From the NCBI RefSeq assembly GCF_020009625.1, contig NZ_JAIHLP010000005.1, positions 1 through 12,787 of the forward strand: 12,787 nucleotides of DNA. The letters run 5' to 3'. A model generated the notes under the pieces. The model was not told the origin of the DNA. It worked only from the letters and a program-made list of their open reading frames with translations, and searched no databases. Positions within the stretch are counted from its first letter, which is position 1. Each line of letters begins with the position of its first letter. The position numbers and the translations under genes were made by a program. This document shows positions 1-7,092 of the stretch, in pieces. This DNA comes from Leifsonia poae. Lineage in GTDB: Bacteria; Actinomycetota; Actinomycetes; Actinomycetales; Microbacteriaceae.

Positions 1-831
1 CGAGGATGATCGCGAACAGCACCCAGCTCATCGCGGATGCGCCGCCCATGTCTCCGTACGAACGCTTGCTGCACGACCTGCTGGAGGATGACCGTCGTCG
101 AGCCGGCGGGACCCCCGCCGGTCATGATTGTAGACCTGGTCAAAGACCTGGAACCCGCCCGATCAGGCTCAGGACCACCACGAAGAAGATGACGGTGTCA
201 GAAGCGGGAGGGTGATGTAGAAGAGTCGTTTGACGGATCCGGCGCCGTCGAGGCGCGCCGCCTCGTAGAGGTGCGTCGGGATCGATTTGCAGCCGGCCAG
301 CAGGATAAGCATGTTGAAGCCCATGTCCTCCAGACCGACGCGATGATCACAGCGGGCAATCGCCCACACGGGATCCCGTCCACCAGCCGGGGCCGGAGAT
401 GCCGACGAGCCGAGGAGGAAGTTTACGATTCCGCCGTCCGGGCTCAGCAGCCACTTCCATAGCAGCGCGACGAACGATCCAACTGGTGACCACCGGCAGG
501 TAGTAGATGGCCGGAAACACCACGGCGTCCGCGGATCTTCGTGTTGAGCAGCAGGGCGAGGACAAGCGCGCCGAGCAGCACGAGCGGCACGTAACCGCAG
601 AGATAGTAGAGCGTGTGTAGGAGCGCCTGACCGAAGTCCGCGTTCGTGAGGACCTTCGCGTAGTTTCTTCAGTCCCACGAACGTGGCGGGACTTAGGAGG
701 TCCCAATTCAGGAGGCTCGTCCACAGCGACGAGATCATGGGGTAAAACCGGAAGGCAATCAGTGGGACGACCGCGGGCCCAATGAAAAGCAGGATTAGTC
801 CGGCCTTGCGCCAGCCTCGGGTGCCGACCAT
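1..831 (-). CDS. Sugar ABC transporter permease, MalF/UgpA type (partial, frameshifted)
   Basis: Inner-membrane permease subunit of a carbohydrate ABC importer; the gene runs off the left edge. The start ATG at 831 is preceded by GGGGAGG about 7 nt upstream. The N-terminus reads [20 protein letters not shown], a first membrane span, followed by the [15 protein letters not shown] segment typical of MalF-like permeases. After a frame change come a span around [13 protein letters not shown] and a [17 protein letters not shown] stretch. The cytoplasmic EAA loop that docks on the ATPase reads [15 protein letters not shown] at about 238-264, followed by YITLPLLTP. The last visible pieces, in different frames, are [17 protein letters not shown] and [15 protein letters not shown], all standard for the family. 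At least four or five single-base shifts break the frame, at about 660, 480-530, 190, 155, 130 and 60. The family is certain; the exact sugar is not visible, but the flanking glucosidases suggest an alpha-glucoside. Confidence 0.85.
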
Positions 832-2182
832 CAGTCGACCTCCCCAATGAGCAACGGGTTCCGTCTGGTAGGCCAGCTCAACGAGAGCCGCCACGTCGAG
901 GACGACGGCCGGTGCCGCGGTGTGCACAGGCCGTTCGCGACGACCACCTCGGCCTCAGCGAGCAGGTCGGTGTACCGGCCGTCGGGAATTCGCACGGGCA
1001 CGGGACCCCGGTACCGTCCACGTCGAACAGGCCGAGGAGGGTGTGCGTTTCATCGGCCTCGATCGCGCTCCCACGAGACAGCCCGATCCACGGAGCGGAC
1101 TCGAGCACGTCAAAGCGACGCAACCAACGCGTCTTCTTCTTCGCGCTGATCAATCGTGTGAGCACCGCCGACAGGTCAACTCCGGACCAGTCGACGGGTT
1201 CGCGCTCGAAGAGCGAAGGCCTAGCCGCGGGCGGAGGCCTCCTGCCGGCGTACATCAGGAACGGGCCGGGGAGCAGAGCCGTCAAGGCAGTCCAGGCGAA
1301 GGCGCGATCGGTGCTGAGGAAGCTTTGCACACGTGCGTTGTCGTGATTCTCGACGCAGCGTAGCTTCATGGCGGTCGGCGGCCGGGTGAGGCCCTGCCAC
1401 TGGACGAGGTCTACGTACTGTAGCGCGGATGCACGACCGTCTGTCGCGTTGCGCCACAACTGCCACGTGTCGTAGGGGTACTCGATGTCGAACGCCTGGA
1501 ACACCTCCGCGTCCTCTGGCACGGTGATGCCGGCGCGGCGGCAGAACGCGATCATCCCAGGGTCGACGGTCTCGGCGATCCACAGGGTCCCCGGGTGCCC
1601 GCATCTACGACAGCTCGCGCATCCAGCCAAAAGTCGAGCGGGACGAGGGATGCGACGTCGCAGCGGAACCCGTCCACACCCCGAGCCGCCCAAAACAGAA
1701 GAACCTCGAGGAGGTGGGCTCGGACAGCTCTGTCGAAGACGAGCTCGGCGACGTCCCCCCACTCGGGGATCGACCCTGTTGGTTCTGCGGCGACGTCGCG
1801 CATGACAGCGTCAGGCAGCTCCTGGGCGAGCACGGCGTCCGGTGAGAACGTGATGGAACACGATGTCGAGCACGACGCGCAGGTCCAGCGCGTGCGCGCG
1901 GGTCACCACTCGTCGAAGTCGCCGTCGGTGCCCTGCTCCGGGTCGATCCGCCGGTAGTCCTGGATCGCGTAACGGGCTTCCGACTGATCCGATGCGGCGC
2001 TCGCGACCGATCGCTGGACCGGGGTGAGATAGAGGATGTCGGCCCCGAGGGCGCTGATGCGCTCGAGCTCTGCCGTGACCCGCCCGGAGGCTTCCATCGG
2101 CGGAGAACGCCCGTGGATACACCTGGTAAATCGTGGCCGCCGCGATGTCGGAGTCCGGCGCGATGAATGACGTCTCAGCCAT
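832..2182 (-). CDS. GH13 alpha-amylase-family glycoside hydrolase, short form (frameshifted)
   Basis: Second GH13 enzyme of the operon, probably a cytoplasmic alpha-glucosidase of about 445 residues, shorter than the usual 500-600. The start is ATG 2182 ([10 protein letters not shown]), lying 8 bp inside the end of the upstream glucosidase. [10 protein letters not shown] is the GH13 beta-1 signature. Catalytic residues are found in successive frames: nucleophile Asp in GFRCDVA (about 1658), acid/base Glu in LWIAETVD (about 1572), and Asp in ENHDNAR (about 1341). Region I reads DIVFHHV at about 1850, with His where most GH13 members have Asn. The early part contains RIGSVGSP and [15 protein letters not shown]. 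No large B domain is apparent. At least five frameshifts occur. The 3' end is uncertain: a stop at 832-834 overlaps the permease start as TGATG, while another frame stops at 878. Substrate not deducible. Confidence 0.8.
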
Positions 2183-3840
2183 GCTGGTACCAGACGGTGG
2201 TGTCGGTTCGAGACGCCGGGACCGTCGGTGGGGACGGAACCGTCGCTGAACAGGTAGACGCGCTCTGCCTCGAGTGTGACGGAGTGAGAGCCGAAGTTGG
2301 TCGCGGACGTCCAGCCGTTCGGCCGGCGGAACGCCACGACATCCGGCGCGATGTCGAGCCACTCCAGACGCTCGTCAGTCTGCAGCATTCGCCGACCGGC
2401 GAGCGCGTCCTGGTAGAGGGACAGCACCGAACCCGAGCGTCCGCTCTGGGTATCGACCGCGAACTCGGCGAACCAGGCCGGCTGCGGCAGGTGCGCACCA
2501 CCCGCGCCGAAGCCGAAGGAAGGCCCGTCTGCCGTCCACGGGAGCGGCACGCGGCAGCCGTCCCGGCCGATTTCCTGACTCTCCGGTGCGGAAGAACGTG
2601 GGATCCTGGCGGTCGTCGCCGGGGATGTCGGCGACCTCCGGCAGACCGAGCTCCTCACCTTGGTAAGGTACACACTGCCGGGCAGCGCCATCGCCAGCAG
2701 GGTGGCGGCGTTAGCGCGGCGCAGGCCCAGGTCGCGGTCCTCCCGCGGTTCCACGCCATGGGAGAGGAGCCACGCGTGGCCCTCGCTGTCTGTGGAGGGG
2801 AGGCCGAACCGGGTGGCGTGTCTGACCAATGTCGTGGTTGGAGAACACCCACGTGCTGGAGCTCCCGCTCTGCGCCGAGAGATCGAGGTTCTCCTCCACG
2901 ATGCGCCGGAACTGCGCGGCGTCCCAGGTGGCCTTGAGGAGGTCGAAGTTGAATGCCTGTCCGAGGCCCTGCTCGGTGGCGTAGCGGATCCGCCGCTCCG
3001 CGGGCACCCAGGCCTCCGCGACGGCGGTGAGCGGTGGCGTGTAGCGGTCGAACAGGCGTCGCCACTCCGCATAGATCTCGTGCACTTCGTCGCGGTCCAG
3101 ATCGGATGCGTCCCGACTGGGAAGTGTGTTGGGTCTTCGAGCTGGACCTGCGTCGGCAGCTCAACTCCCAGCCCCTTGGTCAGAGCGTGGGCGACGTCGA
3201 CACGGAATCCGTCGACCCCCGCGATCTGCCCAGAACTCAAGGGTGGTCAGAAAGTCTGTCGCACCTCGGGATTCGACCAGTTCCAGTCGGGCTGCTCGCG
3301 AGCGAACAGGTGCAGATACCACTGCCCATCCGGCACGCGGGTCCAGGCGGCCCTCCGAAGATCGACGTCCAGTCCGACGGTGGCTCTGAGCCGTCCGGGC
3401 CGCGCCCGTCGCGGAAGATGTAGCGGTCGCGGGCGGCGGAACCGGGTACGCTGCGCAGGGCTTCCTGAAACCAAGCGTGCTGATCGGAGCTGTGGTTCGG
3501 CACGATGTCGACAATCACCTTGATGTCGACGTCATGGAGGCGGGCGACCAGCGCGTCGAAGTCCGCAAGCGTACCGATGCGCGGGTCGACGTCGCGATAA
3601 TCCGCGACGTCGTAGCCGCCGTCCGCGAGCTCGGACGGGTAGAACGGGCTCAGCCAGACTGCGTCGATGCCGAGATCGCGCAGGTAGTCGATGCGGGAGA
3701 TCAGCCCAAGGAAGTCGCCTACTCCGTCGCCGTTACCGTCCGCGAAGCTGCGCGGATACACCTGATACACACGGCTGCCTGCGCCACCACCGGTCGGGAG
3801 ATTCCACACGGGTGGCGTTCAGAACGCTTTCGGTCACCAT
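2175..3840 (-). CDS. GH13 alpha-glucosidase (oligo-1,6-glucosidase-like; frameshifted)
   Basis: Exo-acting alpha-glucosidase of about 555 residues, the usual length for the family; it hydrolyses short alpha-glucosides in the cytoplasm. No signal peptide is seen. The start ATG at 3840 has GGAAGG 4 nt upstream and reads MVTESVLNATRVESPDRWWR, followed after a shift by VYQVYPRSFADGNGDGVGD. Conserved regions: DIVPNHSSD (3492-3509), GFRVDVAH with the nucleophile Asp (about 3197), AVAEAW with the acid/base Glu (about 3015), and FSNHD with the third carboxylate (about 2832). All three catalytic acids are present. The text after SNHD (RHATRFGLPS, then a GEELGLPEV-like segment) resembles actinobacterial GH13_30 enzymes; that subfamily is an inference. 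It ends DTTVWYQHG with TGA at 2175-2177, overlapping the next gene. About eight frameshifts interrupt it. It is the first gene of an operon divergent from a ROK repressor. Confidence 0.87.
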
Positions 3841-3867
3841 TGATCCTTCCGAGAGAGACGATCCAGA

Positions 3868-3886
3868 ATTTATCTAGGTTCTAAAT
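3868..3886. promoter_or_regulatory. Candidate ROK operator in the divergent glucosidase/ROK promoter region
   Basis: An AT-rich island lies between the divergent starts at 3840 and 3912. It contains an inverted repeat with arms ATTTA and TAAAT separated by 9 bp. It also holds an imperfect direct repeat, TTATCTAGG and AAATCTAAG. The left arm overlaps a possible minus-strand -10 (TAAATT, 3867-3872) for the glucosidase operon, and the site sits about where a -35 would be for the ROK gene. AT-rich interrupted palindromes are usual ROK-family operators; the assignment is an inference from position. Confidence 0.45.
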
Positions 3887-3899
3887 CTAAGACGTGCAC

Positions 3900-3905
3900 T
3901 ATTGT
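3900..3905 (+). promoter_or_regulatory. Possible -10 element for a leaderless ROK transcript
   Basis: TATTGT lies exactly 6 nt before ATG 3912, and no Shine-Dalgarno sequence precedes that ATG. This is the geometry of leaderless actinobacterial promoters, where transcription starts at the A of the start codon. No clear TTGACA-like -35 is visible. Confidence 0.35.
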
Positions 3906-3911
3906 TGTCAC

Positions 3912-5163
3912 ATGTCGAGGGTTTGGGCAAGTCCCGCAGAGAAATCGATTCCAACGCACGCGCTGGTCGCGACGTCAACGAACGTCCTCCGGCGCTCGAA
4001 CACGCTCGCGCTGCTGAAGATCTTCAGCAGCGCGTCCGCCGGCAAGAGCTTCACAACGTCCGAACTCATCGAGCTCTCCGACCTCACGCGCTCCACCATC
4101 CTGGCCGTTTGCGACGATCTGCTGGCTGCGGGTTGGATCGCGGAGTCGGATGCCGGCCCCCGGGTGGAAGGGACCCGCGGCAGGCCCTCCCGCCGCTTCG
4201 CCCTGAACCCGGGCGCGGCCCACGTCGTCGGGGTTGATCTCGGCTTCTCATCCGTGACCTGCGTGGTCGCCGACCTGCTCGGCCAGATCGTCGGACGCTC
4301 GAGACGAGCCTTTCACTCGCGCCCCGACAGCCCGAGTGGATCATCGATCGGACGGCCGAGACGCAGGCGGCCGTCGACGAATCCCTCCACGACGCCGGAG
4401 CTGAAGCCGGGACCGTCCTAGCCGCCACGCTCGCCGTACCCCGCACCCGTCGATCACACCGGTCGGGTGGGCGTCGGCGACGAGTTCTGGGACTGGATCC
4501 GGATCGATCCCGACCTGCTGTTCAGCGGCCACCCGGAATGGCCCATCGTCGTAGAAACGACGCCAACCTCGCCGCGCTGGCCGAACGTGAGGCGATGTCC
4601 GGCCCGGCGCAGTCGCTCGTCGTCCTCCTCCCGGCGACCGCTTCGGCGCGGGCATCGTCGAGAACGGTGTTCTCCACCGCGGACACCACGGCGGCGGGGG
4701 CGAGATGAAATACCTCAGCCTAATCGAGGGCGTCGGCAGCACAGTGGGAATCGGGCGACTGGCTCAGGATTGGGCGCAGGACGCAGTTGGCGACCATCTG
4801 CAGACGAAGCTGACGTCCGAGAGCGTCGCCGCCGACGTGTTCCGGCTGGGAGAGGAGGGCGACGACGTGGCTCACGACATCTCCGGCCGCCTCCTCGACC
4901 GTCTGGCGCGCGTCATCGCGACCCTCGTCAGCCTCCTCGACCCCGGCCGAATCGTCCTTGGCGGCGGAGTGGCGACGTCGCTCCAGCCACTCATCCCCGA
5001 ACTCCGCCTGCGCGTCGAGGAGCACACGGCGTTCGCCAGCGAGTTGCTCGCCTCGCCCCTGGCGAGCGACATCGTCATCCAGGGCGCGGTGCACGCGGCG
5101 CTCGCCCATGTCTGGGATCATGCTCTGAAGAGTTCCCCCAGCGCTCCCACGGCGATCCGCTAG
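3912..5163 (+). CDS. ROK-family transcriptional regulator (frameshifted)
   Basis: Sugar-responsive repressor of about 415 residues, divergent from the glucosidase/permease operon it probably controls. The start ATG 3912 (MSRVWASPAEKS) was chosen because an HTH follows at the usual distance; GTG 3894 is an in-frame alternative. The N-terminal winged helix-turn-helix covers about 4040-4200 (FTTSELIELSDLTRSTIL, then GTRGRPSRRFALNPGA). The ROK sugar-kinase-like fold begins at VVGVDLGFSSVTCVVADL (about 4226-4280). After shifts at about 4310, 4440 and 4560 the protein continues with DEFWDWIRIDPDLLFSGHPE, ENDANLAALAE-like and GDRFGAGIVENGVLHRG segments, then the intact C-terminus from 4705 (GEMKYLSLIEGVGS to HALKSSPSAPTAIR). 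The CxCGxxGC zinc cluster usual after the GE-x-GH segment is absent, replaced by GVGSTVGIG. This is seen in a subset of ROK repressors. Confidence 0.87.
4007..4034. repeat. 28-bp perfect palindrome inside the ROK coding region
   Basis: A 14-bp arm, CGCGCTGCTGAAGA, is followed with no spacer by its exact reverse complement; the centre is between 4020 and 4021 and includes an AGATCT core. It lies about 95 bp after the ROK start codon, in codons for the LLKIFSS segment just before the HTH. The complementary strand encodes the same LLKIFSS peptide. Its length makes chance unlikely. It may be an intragenic operator or cruciform, or a foldback artefact in a noisy sequence. Confidence 0.8.
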
Positions 5164-5181
5164 CCGGTGAGCCCACCGGCT
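5162..5181 (+). terminator. Hairpin at the end of the ROK gene
   Basis: AGCCGGTG and CACCGGCT form a perfect 8-bp stem with a 4-nt AGCC loop. The stem begins within the TAG stop codon of the ROK gene. There is no strong T-tract after it, as is common for GC-rich actinobacterial terminators. Its position directly at the 3' end supports a terminator role. Confidence 0.6.
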
Positions 5182-5197
5182 GTCGGCTGATTCGGCA

Positions 5198-5274
5198 TCA
5201 CCTCATTTCGCGAAGCTCGTCGAGGCCATCCAAGTCTCCTTCGCTGATAATATACCTTATGTCAGTTTGAACAT
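5198..5274 (-). other. Possible 25-residue small ORF or gene remnant (needs a 1-base correction)
   Basis: This minus-strand stretch reads TDIRYIISEGDLDGLDELRE and on to M-R and a TGA at 5198-5200. It has a natural amino-acid composition although it lies between convergent genes. ATG 5274 (Met-Phe-Lys) would join this frame if the run of three A after TTC were four, a kind of indel common in this window. GGGG lies about 6 nt before that ATG. No homology is recognised; it could be the tail of a lost gene at the junction between the sugar locus and the mobile element. Confidence 0.25.
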
Positions 5275-5320
5275 GGCATCCCCGTTAGATGCGAATGCGA
5301 CACCTAGCCGCGGCTCCCCC

Positions 5321-5347
5321 GGTGGCCCTTGGGTCGGGCCACCCAAG
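5321..5347 (-). terminator. Overlapping alternative hairpins downstream of the PadR cassette
   Basis: Two mutually exclusive stems share the same bases. GGTGGCCC (5321-5328) pairs with GGGCCACC (5336-5343) around a 7-nt loop; CTTGGGT (5328-5334) pairs with ACCCAAG (5341-5347) around a 6-nt loop. They lie 35-60 bp past the stop of the last cassette gene. A terminator is the simplest reading; the T-tract is lacking. The rest of the gene-free stretch 5182-5381 shows only an AT-rich patch at about 5245-5265. Confidence 0.45.
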
Positions 5348-5381
5348 AGGTCGTGGCTCCTGCCACCACCTCAGTTTTCAC

Positions 5382-5928
5382 TCACAAGTCCTTGTTCTTC
5401 TTGCTACGGGATCCGCCTTCGGAGATCTCGCCATTTTCAGAGCGCGCTTCCATGTAACCCCATCGGCATCCCGGAATCGCAGCTCTACCAAGAAGTCCCA
5501 CGGCTCATGCCCGCGAAGGTCGATTTCACCATCGACTACTTTGGGCCCCCTAGTCCGCTGCGCTTCGCTGTACGGGAGCAGAGCGAAGACCTGCTCGAAA
5601 TCCAGGTGGCACAACGGCTTGATCCAAGTCCACCACGCCCGGGCAGCTAGTTCGCCGTATCCATTCACCATGAGATATAGATCGTAGATCGGTACGTTGT
5701 TGCCGTTTCTGAGCCAAACGTCGTAGTGCTCGGAAGTATCGCCCTCGCCACCCCAAGCGGAGACCTTCGAGGCACCCTGCGCCTACGTTCCTGCGCCCGC
5801 CTCAAACCCTGTGCGCGAGCATCTCGCCAGGATAGAGCCGCGTAGATTCCAGCCGTCACTGCCGCGACGACCAACCCAACCGTGGCTATTGCGGTCACCC
5901 ACGAGGGCACATCCCCCCACATGCTCAT
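5382..5928 (-). CDS. Membrane-anchored uncharacterised protein, third gene of PadR cassette
   Basis: Protein of about 181 residues with one N-terminal transmembrane helix: MSMWGDVPSWVTAIATVGLV then VAAVTAGIYAALSWRDARAQ. After a linker comes a soluble region with KVSAWGGEGDTSEHYDVWL, RNGNNVPIYDLYLMVNGYG and, near the C-terminus, VELRFRDADGVTWKRAL. This arrangement (WVTAIATVG anchor, VSAW, RNG-N-VP-YDL beta segment, FRDADGVTW end) resembles a widespread but uncharacterised actinobacterial family, recognised from memory only. The start ATG 5928 overlaps the stop of the preceding gene as ATGA, implying translational coupling. One frameshift near 5790 divides the anchor from the soluble part. A second, in an A run near 5435, would give an ending NGEISEGG...KKNKDL with TGA at 5382-5384. 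Without that correction the frame runs to 5378. No catalytic motif is visible; a sensor or interaction role at the membrane is conceivable. Confidence 0.65.
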
Positions 5929-6743
5929 GCACGAACCCTATAGTGGCGCGGCCGGATAGAAGAGGTTACAGCGTCAGACGCCACCGAGATACAGTCAGAC
6001 CTCCGGATTGACCACCGAATAGTCGCGCGATGATCCTGGTAGGAGCCATCAACGGCGAGCGGCACTGTCGATCGCCGAACCTTCCGCGCGATTTGAGGTG
6101 TAACCGATTGCCTCCGCCACTCTCGTTCGAAAACACACGCCGCGCTGATGACCTTGTGGCTGAAGACGAACTGCTTGTTGCCGTTCAACCACCTGCACAG
6201 AGCCATCTGTGCCGGAGCGCACGCGCACGAAACGCCGGGATACACGGACATGACCAGCACGTCATCATCGTGGCCCATCCTCACGCTCATCAAAGGCTCA
6301 CCGCTCGGGCCTTCAAAGTCGAGCATCAGGGGAAGTATCGGAAGCGCATCATCGCTGTGCCGATACCGCCGGAGAAACTCGTTCTCCGGAAAGATCGGGT
6401 AGATCATGGTTTCCGCATACGACTTAGCAACCTCGGTCCTTCGAGTAAATCGCCCGGCAAACCGCCGATAGCCCAGTTGCCAGAGGCGAGGGGCGAGGCC
6501 CTCGCTTAGGGCGCGTTCACACTGCTGAAGCGCCCACACCGGCTGCCTCAGATGCGGGACCGCGTAGAGCTCGGCGATCATCTCATTGCGGCGCGCGTCA
6601 CCTTTCCGGAAGGCGAGGGAAGCGAGTCTCACAATCCAGCCCGGGGCGATCCCCCAGACGAGGAGCAGAGCCGCCCCCATGCCGACGAGCGGCCACAGCC
6701 CCAACAGAGAGGCAAGTTTCGCGAAATCGAAATCTACATTCAT
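5925..6743 (-). CDS. Membrane-anchored uncharacterised protein, second gene of PadR cassette
   Basis: 272 residues in one uninterrupted frame. The start ATG 6743 (MNVDFDFAKLASLLGLWPLV) is 1 nt after the PadR stop; an upstream in-frame ATG at 6830 would overlap PadR heavily and is unlikely. A single transmembrane segment covers about residues 12-40 (LWPLVGMGAALLLVWGIAP), then GWIVRLASLAFRKGDARRNE and MIAELYAVPHLRQPVWALQQ. That APGW-x-VRLA ... RR-E-x-AELYAVP block recurs in actinobacterial proteins encoded next to PadR regulators (recognised from memory, function unknown). The rest (about residues 90-272) is soluble and contains YPIFPENEFLRRYRHSDD, LPLMLDFEGPSGEPLMSVRM, GHDDDVLVMSVYPGVSCACA and a basic C-terminus. 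The stop overlaps the next gene's ATG (ATGA). No enzymatic motif is recognised. Confidence 0.72.
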   Translation of the reverse strand: MNVDFDFAKLASLLGLWPLVGMGAALLLVWGIAPGWIVRLASLAFRKGDARRNEMIAELYAVPHLRQPVWALQQCERALSEGLAPRLWQLGYRRFAGRFTRRTEVAKSYAETMIYPIFPENEFLRRYRHSDDALPILPLMLDFEGPSGEPLMSVRMGHDDDVLVMSVYPGVSCACAPAQMALCRWLNGNKQFVFSHKVISAACVFEREWRRQSVTPQIARKVRRSTVPLAVDGSYQDHRATIRWSIRRSDCISVASDAVTSSIRPRHYRVRA

Positions 6744-6744
6744 G

Positions 6745-7062
6745 TCATCGCCAGCCTTGCCTGTTGGGGCTTGTCGCCCCCACGCGAGCCTGTGATGCGA
6801 GGAATCGACTCTGAGCCGCTCCCAACTCACGAAGGCCCGTATCGGTGATCTCGTAATAGCGGCGGGGAGGGCGGCCGTTAGCTTCGCTGGGATCCTCCCA
6901 GCCGTCGGTCAGCCATCCTTCGTCCATCATGCGTCCAAGGATTGGGTAGAGGACGCCTGACCGAACACCGCTGTCCACACTCAACCGGTATCCCCAGTGT
7001 CGTTCCTTTGGGGCGTCGAGGAGTGCGGTCGCGACCTTCACGAGAGACGGAGTGATCTTCAT
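6745..7062 (-). CDS. PadR-family transcriptional regulator
   Basis: 105-residue winged-helix repressor, the usual length of short PadR proteins. Sequence order: MKITPSLVKVATALLDAPKE, then HWGYRLSVDSGVRSGVLYPI, LGRMMDEGWLTDGWE, and RPPRRYYEITDTGLRELG. GYRL-x(6)-SG-x-LYPIL-x-R-x(2)-x-GWL and PRRYY-ITD-GL are the classic PadR recognition-helix and wing signatures. The start ATG 7062 directly follows a long palindrome, with a possible leaderless -10 6 nt upstream and no strong Shine-Dalgarno. It is first in a three-gene cassette with two membrane proteins. Autoregulation through the palindrome is the natural inference. PadR proteins typically release DNA on binding small aromatic or hydrophobic ligands; the effector here is unknown. 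No frameshift. Confidence 0.92.
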   Translation of the reverse strand: MKITPSLVKVATALLDAPKERHWGYRLSVDSGVRSGVLYPILGRMMDEGWLTDGWEDPSEANGRPPRRYYEITDTGLRELGAAQSRFLASQARVGATSPNRQGWR

Positions 7063-7092
7063 GCCCTAACTCTACATAGGTAGAGATAGGGC
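7063..7092. promoter_or_regulatory. 30-bp near-perfect palindrome, probable PadR operator
   Basis: Arms GCCCTAACTCTAC and GTAGAGATAGGGC match as inverted repeats except at one position, around a 4-bp ATAG centre. The site touches the PadR start codon and contains the likely -10 (TAGAGT on the minus strand, 7069-7074, 6 nt before ATG). Binding there would block transcription of the PadR cassette. The inner CTCTAC/GTAGAG arms (7070-7085) are perfect. Confidence 0.75.

Noticed and set aside
2167..3523. Long plus-strand open frames opposite the first glucosidase
   Set aside because: Arg/Pro/Gly-rich compositions mirror the GC-rich minus-strand gene, and the opposite strand carries all GH13 motifs.
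5240..5265. AT-rich patch with TATA-like hexamers as a strong promoter
   Set aside because: No convincing gene starts downstream on either strand, so it is noted only as a composition anomaly.
4467..5270. 267-residue plus-strand frame overlapping the ROK gene
   Set aside because: It starts in the true ROK frame (DEFWDWIRIDPDLLFSGHPE) but after the shift near 4560 it is off-frame Arg-rich text; the real C-terminus is in the frame starting at 4705.
5267..5687. Two overlapping plus-strand frames in the cassette 3' region
   Set aside because: The minus strand carries a coherent protein ending (VELRFRDADGVTWKRAL) across the same bases, and the plus frames lack ribosome sites and natural composition.
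6030..6848. Plus-strand frames opposite the second cassette gene
   Set aside because: They overlap an intact 272-residue minus-strand gene with coupled start and stop, and show no recognisable domain.
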